A stretch of DNA of 6,267 nt from contig CAYTPY010000108.1 in assembly GCA_964439725.1 (NCBI GenBank), positions 1 through 6,267 of the forward strand, in the 5' to 3' direction. The notes under the pieces are model-generated. The model was not told where the DNA came from, made no database searches, and worked only from the letters and a program-made list of their open reading frames with translations. The translations under genes and the position numbers were made by a program. Below are positions 1-6,213 of this stretch, piece by piece; positions within the stretch are counted from its first letter, which is position 1, and each line of letters begins with the position of its first letter. Source of the DNA: Croceibacterium_A sp964439725 (GTDB lineage: Bacteria > Pseudomonadota > Alphaproteobacteria > Sphingomonadales > Sphingomonadaceae).

Positions 1-1055
1 ACGGGATCGTCTGGATCGGGCCCAAGCCCGAGCACATCCGCACGATGGGCGACAAAGTCGAAGCGAAGCGGACGGCCGGCGCGCTCGGGCTGCCGCTGGT
101 GCCGGGTTCCGACGGGGCAGTGTCCGATTCCGCGGTCGCGGCAAAGATTGCCGAGGAAATCGGCTATCCGGTGATCATCAAGGCGGCCTCGGGCGGCGGC
201 GGGCGCGGGATGAAAGTCTGCAACAGCCCGGCCGAGCTCGACACGCTGATGAAGCAGGCCGGCAACGAGGCCAAAGCGGCATTTGGCGACGACACCGTCT
301 ATCTTGAGAAGTACCTGGGCAATCCGCGGCACATCGAGTTCCAGGTGTTCGGCGACGGCAACGGCAACGCCGTCCACCTCGGCGAGCGCGACTGCTCGCT
401 GCAGCGCCGGCACCAGAAAGTCCTGGAAGAGGCACCTTCCCCGGTCATCACGGCAGAAGACCGCGACCGCATGGGCGGCATCGTGGCCAAGGCCATGGCC
501 GACATGGGTTATCGCGGCGCCGGGACCATCGAGTTCCTGTGGGAGAACGGCGAGTTCTACTTCATCGAGATGAATACCCGGCTGCAGGTCGAGCACCCGG
601 TGACCGAGATGATCACCGGCGTCGACCTGGTGCGCGAGCAGATTCGCGTCGCCGAAGGCAAGCCGCTGTCGGTCACGCAGGACGAGATCGAGTTCAAAGG
701 CCACGCGATCGAGTGCCGCATCAACGCGGAAGATCCCTGGACTTTCACCCCGAGCCCCGGGCTGGTGACCGCCTATCACGCCGCTGGCGGCATGCACGTG
801 CGGGTCGATAGCGGACTCTACGCCGGGTACCGCATACCGCCCTATTACGATTCGATGATCGCCAAGCTGATCGTCTACGGCCGCACCCGTGAGGGCTGCA
901 TCATGCGCCTGCGCCGTGCGTTGGAAGAGATGGTCGTAGACGGAGTGAGGACTTCGATCCCGCTTCACCAGCAGCTGCTGCGCGAGCCGGACGTGCTGAA
1001 CGGCGACTATTCGATCAAGTGGCTCGAGGAGTGGCTGGCGACGCGCGAGACGTAA
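1..1055 (+). CDS. accC: Biotin carboxylase, acetyl-CoA carboxylase subunit (5' truncated by window edge)
   Basis: AccC carboxylates the biotin on BCCP (AccB) using ATP and bicarbonate, the first half-reaction of malonyl-CoA synthesis for fatty acids in the cytoplasm. The reading frame is open from base 3, and about 350 residues are visible. The methionine at base 45 is internal: the residues before it (IGPKPEHIR) and the MGDK that it begins match the E. coli enzyme near residues 105-116, so roughly 100 N-terminal residues lie outside the window. Visible landmarks are the glycine-rich ATP-grasp loop SGGGGRGM after the nucleotide-binding lysine (codon 180-182), the RHQKVLEEAP segment, and the catalytic stretch FIEMNTRLQVEHPVTEM, which carries the metal-binding Glu, the Asn and the catalytic Arg. 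The protein ends shortly after NGDYSIKWLEEWL, with no biotinyl domain fused. This favours bacterial AccC over the longer propionyl- or methylcrotonyl-CoA carboxylase alpha subunits. accB would be expected just upstream, outside the window. Confidence 0.96.
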   Translation, partial: GIVWIGPKPEHIRTMGDKVEAKRTAGALGLPLVPGSDGAVSDSAVAAKIAEEIGYPVIIKAASGGGGRGMKVCNSPAELDTLMKQAGNEAKAAFGDDTVYLEKYLGNPRHIEFQVFGDGNGNAVHLGERDCSLQRRHQKVLEEAPSPVITAEDRDRMGGIVAKAMADMGYRGAGTIEFLWENGEFYFIEMNTRLQVEHPVTEMITGVDLVREQIRVAEGKPLSVTQDEIEFKGHAIECRINAEDPWTFTPSPGLVTAYHAAGGMHVRVDSGLYAGYRIPPYYDSMIAKLIVYGRTREGCIMRLRRALEEMVVDGVRTSIPLHQQLLREPDVLNGDYSIKWLEEWLATRET

Positions 1056-1086
1056 CGCTGCCGGGTGCCGGGAAACCGCCCGCTTC

Positions 1087-1116
1087 CCCCACCGAGCACG
1101 ACGATGCTCGGCGGGG
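1087..1116. terminator. GC-rich stem-loop after accC, candidate terminator
   Basis: A 7-bp perfect stem (CCGAGCA at 1092-1098 with TGCTCGG at 1105-1111, loop CGACGA) extends past one A/C mismatch by four more C-G pairs (1087-1090 with 1113-1116). It begins 31 bases after the accC stop. No T-tract follows on either strand, so it may stop polymerase weakly, stabilise the 3' end of the mRNA, or work together with Rho. The structure itself is clear; the terminator role is inferred from its position. Confidence 0.45.
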
Positions 1117-1121
1117 ACAGA

Positions 1122-1151
1122 GTAAACGGCCCGTTTGCCATAGCCGTTAAC
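1122..1151. repeat. Imperfect dyad upstream of the PilZ gene
   Basis: GTAAACGGC (1122-1130) and GCCGTTAAC (1143-1151) are inverted repeats matching at 8 of 9 positions around a 12-base spacer. The right arm overlaps the TTAACCAT box. It could be an operator or a second hairpin after accC. No known operator is recognised. Confidence 0.3.
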
Positions 1152-1154
1152 CAT
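1147..1154 (+). promoter_or_regulatory. Candidate CtrA-type box (TTAACCAT)
   Basis: The octamer TTAACCAT matches the short form of the CtrA recognition sequence described in Caulobacter. Seven bases after its TTAA comes TTGC, so the two-part form TTAA-N7-TTAA is only half present. It lies 32 bases before the PilZ start codon, in a strikingly AT-rich patch for this genome. A single octamer is weak evidence. The placement in front of a c-di-GMP receptor gene is what makes it plausible. Confidence 0.35.
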
Positions 1155-1186
1155 TTATTGCCCCTTCCTGATGATGCTACGCGGTC

Positions 1187-1495
1187 ATGCCAGGGGGGAC
1201 TGGAAGAGAATACCGCGGCAGCGTCCGCAGGCGCACCAGGGTCGTGCTGGAAGCACGAGCCAACCGACGCACGCACCCGGTGCAGCTCTACGACGTCTCG
1301 ATCACCGGTTGCCGAATCGACTGCTCGGGGCTCGACGTGTCGCGGCGCGATCGCATCTCCTTCAAGTTCGCCGAGAAGATCACGGTCAAAGGAAAGGTCG
1401 CCTGGCTGATGGGCGACGTGGCGGGGGTGCAGTTCACCACGCCGCTTCCGGAGACCATTGCCCGCCACTTCCGCGCCGAACTGGAGGCGGACTGA
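1187..1495 (+). CDS. Small single-domain PilZ protein, predicted c-di-GMP receptor
   Basis: This is a 102-residue cytoplasmic protein consisting of one PilZ domain. The two c-di-GMP-binding motifs are both intact: RxxxR at R14-R18 (RRRTR) and DxSxxG at D36-G41 (DVSITG), separated by the usual short strand. The beta-barrel continues with the pattern VKGKVAWLMGDVAGVQF, typical of the end of the domain. No output domain is attached, so it probably acts by binding a partner such as a motility, secretion or polysaccharide machine; the partner cannot be told from the sequence. The start at 1187 is chosen because an in-frame TGA lies just upstream at 1172-1174 and no other good in-frame start precedes the RxxxR motif. 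No clear Shine-Dalgarno sequence is present. The gene is 131 bp downstream of accC and likely transcribed separately. Confidence 0.88.
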   Translation: MPGGTGREYRGSVRRRTRVVLEARANRRTHPVQLYDVSITGCRIDCSGLDVSRRDRISFKFAEKITVKGKVAWLMGDVAGVQFTTPLPETIARHFRAELEAD

Positions 1496-1510
1496 TCACG
1501 CCGTAGCCTG

Positions 1511-1531
1511 GCGCAGACGCATTGTCTGCGC
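1511..1531. terminator. Hairpin between convergent genes, candidate bidirectional terminator
   Basis: GCGCAGAC (1511-1518) and GTCTGCGC (1524-1531) form a perfect 8-bp stem with a 5-base loop. It sits in the 64-base gap between the PilZ gene and the oppositely oriented secreted-protein gene, where a shared terminator is expected. No T-tract follows on either strand. Confidence 0.5.
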
Positions 1532-1559
1532 GGCACACTGCGATCCGGCGCGGCTGGCG

Positions 1560-2306
1560 CTACTCGCCGCCCTCGCCCGCCGCCTGATACTCCAAGGCGA
1601 AAGCGGGGTCGCACTCGTAGGGGTAGACGTATTGCCCGGGCTGCTTTGTCCACTGGATGAAGCGAGCGCCGGTGTTGTCGAGGACCTCGGGATCCTCGAA
1701 CCACTGGATGGCGATCAGGCCGTTGCCATCGGGGCTGAGGCGGTAGCGCTCGACCATGCGGATCTTGTCGCTGTGGTCGAGGCCGTTGTTAGTGATGGTC
1801 GAGGGCGCGATATGCGTGGTCTCCACTATGAGATCGTCCCCTTCCCAGCGCCCGACCGAATGGCCCATCTTCGAGTGCGGCGCCTCGGCCGGCGGATGAT
1901 CGCGGCCGTCCATGTGGATCAGGCGAACCTGGTCGAAGTATTCGTATTTGAAGACGATGAGTTCGGGCGTCTGGTGGACTTCGAACGGGAACGGCCCCTG
2001 AATGGCATAGACGATCGAGGGCGGGAGGCAGACGCGCGACAGCGCCATCTCGTCGTCCGGCTTCCAGGCTTGCGCCTTGGCCAGAGCATCGGGCTTGAGC
2101 TTCAGACCGCCGTACTCGCCTTCGGGAAATTCGACGACGCCGGTGTCCTCGATCACCACGGTGTCCGATGGCAGCTTGGCGAGCATGTCGGCAGGCGCCT
2201 GACCTTGTTCGAAGTCGAGGTTCCAGAACCCTTCGAGGTTCGGCTGAGCGGCGGCGGGCAGGGCCCAGACAAGCGCGGCCGCGGCAACGACGGCAATGGA
2301 CCGCAT
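1560..2306 (-). CDS. Secreted protein of unknown function, second gene of the DUF6152 pair
   Basis: This is a 248-residue protein with a clear Sec signal peptide: basic start MRS, a hydrophobic Ala/Val run, and a likely cleavage after PAAA at residue 20. The mature protein is therefore predicted to be periplasmic. Conserved-looking blocks are LEGFWNL (24-30), RVCLPPSIVYAIQGPFPFEV (91-110), RLIHMDGRDHP (128-138), GHSVGRWEGDDLIVETTH (148-165), HSDKIRMVERYR (178-189) and YPYECDP (228-234). The HMDGR..HP and GHSVGRWEGD blocks recur in many uncharacterised secreted proteins of sphingomonads and Acidobacteria, as I recall them. I know of no assigned function. C93 and C232 are the only cysteines and could form a disulfide. 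The start at 2306 is preferred over upstream in-frame codons because it begins the signal peptide and overlaps the stop of the preceding gene as TGATG, implying translational coupling. Confidence 0.85.
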   Translation of the reverse strand: MRSIAVVAAAALVWALPAAAQPNLEGFWNLDFEQGQAPADMLAKLPSDTVVIEDTGVVEFPEGEYGGLKLKPDALAKAQAWKPDDEMALSRVCLPPSIVYAIQGPFPFEVHQTPELIVFKYEYFDQVRLIHMDGRDHPPAEAPHSKMGHSVGRWEGDDLIVETTHIAPSTITNNGLDHSDKIRMVERYRLSPDGNGLIAIQWFEDPEVLDNTGARFIQWTKQPGQYVYPYECDPAFALEYQAAGEGGE

Positions 2307-2704
2307 CAGCTCTGGTCCGCTTCGCCGAAGGGAGCGGTGCCCACGAGGCGGCCATCCTGATGAACCGCACGCCGCAGCCGGATGTAGGGCTTGCCGTCGC
2401 GCGAGGCCCAGCCGTCGATCGTCAGCACGTCGCCGGGGCGGACGCTGGCGCGGGTCCAGCCGCGGCGCTGCAGCACGACCGGGGCGTTGGTCTCGGCGCG
2501 CCACTCGCGCGTGCGGCCCTGCGCATCGGTGACTTCGAGCACGATCGTGCCGTGCGGATTAGTGAACCGGAATTCGGTGACCTTGCCGGTGATGCTCACA
2601 TCTTTGCTGGGGTCGAAATAGACCGCAAAGGAATGGTGAGCCTGCGCGGCTCCGGCCGTCACACAGGCGGCGGCAGCGGCGACAAACAGGGGCGGTGCGC
2701 GCAT
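2306..2704 (-). CDS. DUF6152-like small secreted protein
   Basis: This is a 132-residue exported protein of unknown function. Residues 1-22 (MRAPPL, an Ala/Val-rich core, GAAQA) form a signal peptide with a probable cut after AQA. The mature chain would then start with HHSFAVYFD, the hallmark of the DUF6152 family as I recall it. It continues as a predicted small beta-barrel: VSITGKVTEFRFTNPHG, an acidic strand, REWRAETNAP, then RPGDVLTIDGWASRDG and a terminal strand rich in Arg. The start at 2704 is chosen because it opens the signal peptide and has GGGAGA about ten bases upstream. In-frame starts at 2722 and 2743 would add a non-signal-like tail. Its stop overlaps the next gene's start by one base, so the two proteins are probably made together and may interact in the periplasm. 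The family call rests on the HHSF and FTNPHG motifs, not on a search. Confidence 0.85.
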   Translation of the reverse strand: MRAPPLFVAAAAACVTAGAAQAHHSFAVYFDPSKDVSITGKVTEFRFTNPHGTIVLEVTDAQGRTREWRAETNAPVVLQRRGWTRASVRPGDVLTIDGWASRDGKPYIRLRRAVHQDGRLVGTAPFGEADQS

Positions 2705-2742
2705 AGCCAAGACATCTCCCATTGATTGCGACCATGGTAACA

Positions 2743-2776
2743 CCGGAAACGTCCGGCGGCCAAGGCCGGCCTTGGC
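2743..2776. terminator. Two adjacent hairpins downstream of the Lrp-family gene
   Basis: A perfect 18-bp palindrome, GCCAAGGCCGGCCTTGGC (2759-2776), starts at the last base of the regulator's TAG stop codon. It is followed, on the minus strand, by a second small hairpin (TCCGG/CCGGA arms at 2752-2756 and 2743-2747, AACG-type loop). No T-tract is visible. Position and stability suggest a transcription end for the regulator, but the palindrome could equally be a protein-binding site before the DUF6152 gene. Confidence 0.45.
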
Positions 2777-3240
2777 TACTCCAGCGGGACGCCAGGCTGG
2801 TTCTTGGATGTACGGATCGTGAGCGAGGTCTTGACGCTGGCGACGTTAGGCGCCGGCGTGAGCTTGCTGGTCAGGAACTCCTGGAAGCTCTGCAGGTCCT
2901 TGCTGACGATCTTGAGGATGAAGTCGATTTCCCCATTGAGCATGTGACATTCGCGGACGTCTGGAAGATCGGCAATGTGCTGCTCGAAAGCGCGCAAGTC
3001 TTCCTCGGCCTGGCTCTTAAGGCTGACCATCGCGAAGACCGTGATCGTGAAACCAAGGCTGGGTGGATCGAGATCGGCGTGGTAGCCGCGAATGACGCCA
3101 GCTTCCTCCAGCGCGCGAACGCGGCGCAGGCACGGTGGCGCGGTGAGGCCGACACGGCTGGCAAGATCAACGTTGGTGATGCGGCCTTCGGCTTGGAGTT
3201 CGGCCAACAGCCGGCGGTCTATGCTGTCGAGCGTCGGCAA
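2776..3240 (-). CDS. Lrp/AsnC-family transcriptional regulator
   Basis: This is a 154-residue DNA-binding regulator from the chosen start. The N-terminal winged helix-turn-helix covers about residues 4-52: LDSIDRRLL, then NVDLASRVGLTAPPCLRRVR as the HTH, then LEEAGVIRGYHADLD. The RAM/ligand-sensing domain follows, with FAMVSLKSQAEEDLRAFE, the turn MLNGEIDFILKI, and LTPAPNVASVKTSLTIRT at the end. These features are standard for the family, which binds amino acids and assembles into octamers. The ligand cannot be read from the sequence. The start is uncertain. TTG at 3240 (GGGGG five bases upstream) gives the usual family length and leaves a TATAAT box outside the gene. ATG at 3282 or TTG at 3300 would add 14 or 20 residues of Arg-rich sequence unlike the family. 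It is divergent from the kinase gene, and autoregulation is common in this family. Confidence 0.93.
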   Translation of the reverse strand: MPTLDSIDRRLLAELQAEGRITNVDLASRVGLTAPPCLRRVRALEEAGVIRGYHADLDPPSLGFTITVFAMVSLKSQAEEDLRAFEQHIADLPDVRECHMLNGEIDFILKIVSKDLQSFQEFLTSKLTPAPNVASVKTSLTIRTSKNQPGVPLE

Positions 3241-3268
3241 TTCAGCCCCCGATTTTCTTCTTCTTGAA

Positions 3269-3274
3269 ATTATA
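3269..3274 (-). promoter_or_regulatory. Candidate -10 box (TATAAT) of the Lrp-family gene
   Basis: The minus strand reads TATAAT exactly, in an AT-rich island inside a GC-rich region, about 28 bases before the TTG start at 3240. No good -35 lies at 16-18 bases; TTGCGG is present but 20 bases away. On the plus strand TATTAT at 3301-3306 could play the same part for the kinase gene. The assignment is tentative. Confidence 0.35.
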
Positions 3275-3321
3275 GGCCGCATCCCGCTGCAGCCCCGCAA
3301 TATTATTGTCTATGGCGGCTA

Positions 3322-5133
3322 TTGTCCCGCTTTGCAACGCGCGATCCGGAGCCGCTTCTTCCCTCCTTACAACAGGCTATGGCGGCGTTGCGCCTGGCGT
3401 GCGCGCGCTTCGTTGCCGGAGAATCCATGCTTTTCGATGACCGTCTCGCGACCGTGCTGCGCAGCCCCGCGCGCAGCGAGACCGGCGCGCGGACGCAATA
3501 CCGGCAATTGCTCGACCTGCTCGGCAGCATGCCCGGCAGCGAGCAAAGCGAATGGCTCGACGCGGCCTATACGCGGCTGGGCGAGCTCGCTGCAGAGCTG
3601 CCGCAAGCGGTGCAGTCGGAGATCCTCCGCGCGCCGGGCCTCCGCCTGCGCAATCGGATGCTGGTGGCGTGGCTGGCGCGCCGCGAGCCTCAAGCCGCCG
3701 CTGCAGCCATGGCAACCGCGCACCTCAGCGAGCGAGACTGGCTTTACCTGATCCCGCGCCTGCCGATGACCGCGCGCGGATTTCTGCGCCACCGCCGCGA
3801 TTTACCCTTGAGCGCACGGCAGGTCCTGGAGCGGCTGGGGGTGCAGGACCTCGTCCTGCCCGAGCCGCCCGCGGAGGCTCGCCCCGCGGTCGCCAGACCC
3901 ACCGCGCAGGAGCCAACGACGCACCCTGAGCTCGAAGAAGCCGCTAGCGGTGCGGGCATTGGCGCGCTGGTGCGGCGGATCGAGGCCTTCCAGCGTGCGC
4001 GGCGAGAAGGCAGCCCGGCCGCTCGCTCCAGCCCCAGCCTGCCACTCGACGAGAGCCGTGCTCTCGATCCGGACATCGTCCGCCGCGCGAGAGCCTTCGA
4101 CTTCTCGACCGACGCGAGCGGCGTGGTCGACTGGGCCGACCCGGCGATCGCTCCCCTCGTCGTCGGGGTGGTCCTCGGCGGCGCACGGCCGGGCGCGGTG
4201 GCCGAGCTTGAAGCGGCGGCTGCCAAGGAGATGGCCCGGCGCCTGCCGCTCCGTGACCGCCGGATCATTTTGACCGGACTGCCGGAAATCGCCGGCGCCT
4301 GGCGGCTCGACGCGGCGCCGTTCTTCACCCCTGCAACCGGCCAGTTTGCCGGCTATCGCGGACGGATGCGGCGCCCATCCGCGGCCGCGGTGCCATCCGC
4401 TGCAGCGGCGCCTGGTCAGGCCGACCGGATGCGGCAATTGCTCCACGAGCTGCGGACCCCGGTGAACGCGATCCAAGGCTTCGCCGAACTCATCCAGCAG
4501 CAGATGTTCGGTAGCGCCCCTAACGAATACCGCGCGCTTGCAGCAGCGATTGCCGTTGACGCGGCCCGGCTCATGGCGGGATTCGACGAGATCGACCGCC
4601 TGGCCAAGCTCGAGACGGGAGCCCTGCACCTCGAGCCCGGCCAAAGCGATTGGCGCGAAGTCGTTGCCACGATCCTGCGCCGGCTCGAAGGCGTATTGCG
4701 CCCGCGCAGCGCCCGGCTGGATCTCACCGCGCGAGGTTCTCCATTCACGAGCAGCCTGGCGCTGGACGACGCGATGCAGCTTGCCTGGCGCTTCTTGGCC
4801 ACGTTGGCAGGGGCAGTGGCTCCTGGAGAGATCCTCGAACTCGATCTCGCCAGCGATGGCGCAACGATCTCCCTTGAGGCCGAGCTGCCGACAGCTTTGC
4901 GCGACGTCGAAGACTTGTTCGCTGCCTCGGCGCCCGGCCCGGCTCGCGCGATCTCGGCGGGGATGTTTGGAGCAGGGTTCGCCTTGCGCCTGGCACGCGC
5001 CGAGGCCGAAGCCGTCGGTGGCAAGCTCGAGCGAAAGGGAGAGTGGATCAGGCTGGTGCTGCCGGCCTTGACCGCCCCCCGCGCCATCCATAGTCGGGAA
5101 GAACGGGTGAGCGGCGGACCCTCTGCCGCCTAG
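3322..5133 (+). CDS. Cytoplasmic PAS-domain sensor histidine kinase with degenerate ATPase domain
   Basis: This is a 603-residue protein with no signal peptide or membrane span. Residues about 20-190 are mostly helical and of unknown family, loosely HEAT-like. Residues about 259-352 look like a PAS sensor domain, ending in the characteristic GAWRLDAAPFF...GYRGRMRRP. After an Ala/Pro linker, the HisKA box LLHELRTPVNAIQGFAEL carries the phospho-acceptor H375. The catalytic domain is eroded. At the N-box (about 482-497, LDDAMQLAWRFLATLAG) the expected Asn residues are absent, and no DxGxG motif follows. Only a G2-like GAGFALRLARAEAEAVGG (from G550) remains. It may accept phosphate or act as a scaffold or phosphatase more than as an autokinase. 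The start used is TTG 3322 with a GGCGG upstream; ATG 3379 is an alternative, so the N-terminus is uncertain. The deacetylase gene follows 18 bp downstream, probably in the same operon. Confidence 0.85.
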   Translation: MSRFATRDPEPLLPSLQQAMAALRLACARFVAGESMLFDDRLATVLRSPARSETGARTQYRQLLDLLGSMPGSEQSEWLDAAYTRLGELAAELPQAVQSEILRAPGLRLRNRMLVAWLARREPQAAAAAMATAHLSERDWLYLIPRLPMTARGFLRHRRDLPLSARQVLERLGVQDLVLPEPPAEARPAVARPTAQEPTTHPELEEAASGAGIGALVRRIEAFQRARREGSPAARSSPSLPLDESRALDPDIVRRARAFDFSTDASGVVDWADPAIAPLVVGVVLGGARPGAVAELEAAAAKEMARRLPLRDRRIILTGLPEIAGAWRLDAAPFFTPATGQFAGYRGRMRRPSAAAVPSAAAAPGQADRMRQLLHELRTPVNAIQGFAELIQQQMFGSAPNEYRALAAAIAVDAARLMAGFDEIDRLAKLETGALHLEPGQSDWREVVATILRRLEGVLRPRSARLDLTARGSPFTSSLALDDAMQLAWRFLATLAGAVAPGEILELDLASDGATISLEAELPTALRDVEDLFAASAPGPARAISAGMFGAGFALRLARAEAEAVGGKLERKGEWIRLVLPALTAPRAIHSREERVSGGPSAA

Positions 5134-5151
5134 CAATCGAAAGGGTGCGGG

Positions 5152-6147
5152 ATGCGGTCGATTGTCGATCCGCCGCCACGTTCCGCCTTCGCCGAGTTCG
5201 AGCCCGCCTTCGGCCCGCGCTTTCTGCTAACGGTCGACACCGAGGAAGAGTTCGACTGGAGCAAGCCTTTCGCGCGTGACGGGCACGGACTCGACCACCT
5301 GGCCAGGCTCGCCGATTTCCAAACTTTCTGCGAGAACGAGGGAGTGGCGCCAGTGTACCTGGTCGACTGGCCCATCGCGCAGGCCCCCGAGGCCGCCGCG
5401 ATCCTTCGCAGCCCCTTGGCCGATAAGCGGGCCGAGATCGGGATCCAGCTTCACCCCTGGGTCAATCCGCCATTCGACGAAGAGATCACGGCTGCCGCGT
5501 CCTTTGCCGGGAACTTGCCGCGAGAGCTGGAGCGAGCGAAGTTCCGCGCGCTTCACGAGGCCATCGAAACTAACTTTGCAGCCTCGCCCGTAATCTATCG
5601 CGCGGGTCGCTACGGTGTTGGGCGCAGCACGGCCGAAATGCTCGCGGAAAGCGGAGTTGGAGCGGACAGCTCCGTGCGAGCGAATTTCGATTATCGTGAC
5701 CTCGGCGGACCGGACTTTCGCGGTCACCCGCTAGCGCCCTATTGGCTCGATGATTCCCGGACTCTGCTCGAGTTGCCGCTCACGACGACATACTGGGGCA
5801 TGCTGCGGCGGCAAGGACCTTGGCTCTACCCGGCCTTGGCGAAGAGGCCGCTGCTCCGGTCGATACTGGCGCGGTGCGGATGCCTGGAGCGCATTCCCCT
5901 GACACCGGAAGGAACCACGGTGGAGGAAGCGATCCGCGGCATCGATATGGCGCTCGACGACGGCCTGCCGCTGCTCGTGCTGTCCTTCCACAGCCCTTCG
6001 GTCGAAGCCGGACATACGCCTTATGTGCGACAGGAAGCAGACGTGGAGCGGCTCTACGACTGGTGGCTCCGAGTCTTCGCCTATCTCGAATTGCGGGGTG
6101 TTGCACCGACCACCGTCGCCGAAACTCTACAGGCTGTGAGGCGATAG
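5152..6147 (+). CDS. Polysaccharide deacetylase-like (NodB-fold) protein, WalW type
   Basis: This is a 331-residue protein predicted to be cytoplasmic, since no signal peptide or membrane segment is seen. It is likely a metal-dependent carbohydrate esterase-4-type hydrolase removing acyl groups from a sugar. Visible motifs are LLTVDTEEEFDW (D29, in place of the classical TFDDG), IGIQLHPWVNPPF with H101 as a probable metal ligand, YRAGRYGVG (R150, R153) as motif 3, and LVLSFHSPS with H280 near the end. The TVD.E form resembles deacetylases of exopolysaccharide clusters rather than secreted peptidoglycan deacetylases. Proteins of this shape are often called WalW in sphingomonad genomes; the name is from memory and carries no proven function. 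The ATG at 5152 is preceded by AAAGGG at a six-base spacing, a good ribosome site. It follows the kinase gene closely, which suggests co-transcription. The substrate is unknown. Confidence 0.82.
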   Translation: MRSIVDPPPRSAFAEFEPAFGPRFLLTVDTEEEFDWSKPFARDGHGLDHLARLADFQTFCENEGVAPVYLVDWPIAQAPEAAAILRSPLADKRAEIGIQLHPWVNPPFDEEITAAASFAGNLPRELERAKFRALHEAIETNFAASPVIYRAGRYGVGRSTAEMLAESGVGADSSVRANFDYRDLGGPDFRGHPLAPYWLDDSRTLLELPLTTTYWGMLRRQGPWLYPALAKRPLLRSILARCGCLERIPLTPEGTTVEEAIRGIDMALDDGLPLLVLSFHSPSVEAGHTPYVRQEADVERLYDWWLRVFAYLELRGVAPTTVAETLQAVRR

Positions 6148-6213
6148 GGTTGCTTGCCATCGGCTTCCCCCGCGTTTACGTCGCGGCTCGCGCAAGCGGT
6201 GAGTCATGGGTCA

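Noticed and set aside
1458..2360. Long plus-strand reading frame (300 codons) opposite the secreted-protein gene
   Set aside because: The minus-strand frame has a signal peptide, conserved-looking blocks and a coupled neighbour. The plus-strand translation shows no recognisable domain and would overlap the PilZ gene end. Such mirror frames are common in GC-rich DNA.
2307..2504. N-terminal extension of the second secreted protein up to 2504
   Set aside because: The added 66 residues are Arg/Pro-rich and overlap the DUF6152 gene in another frame. The start at 2306 opens a proper signal peptide.
4375..4410. Short repeat CCATCCGC occurring twice in the kinase linker
   Set aside because: It encodes the Ala/Pro-rich linker between PAS and HisKA. 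Low-complexity coding sequence explains it.
3802..5136. Long minus-strand reading frame (444 codons) antisense to the histidine kinase
   Set aside because: The plus strand encodes PAS and HisKA motifs across the same span. The antisense product is Arg/Gly-rich without domains and fits the GC third-position shadow effect.
6150..6180. Promoter for the tRNA (TTGCCA at 6154-6159 and TTTACG at 6175-6180)
   Set aside because: The -10 match is poor and the spacer is only 15 bases. It is plausible by position but not strong enough to annotate.
6182..6192. Hairpin CGCG-GCT-CGCG as terminator of the deacetylase gene
   Set aside because: It has a four-pair stem and no T-tract, and such short GC repeats are frequent by chance here.
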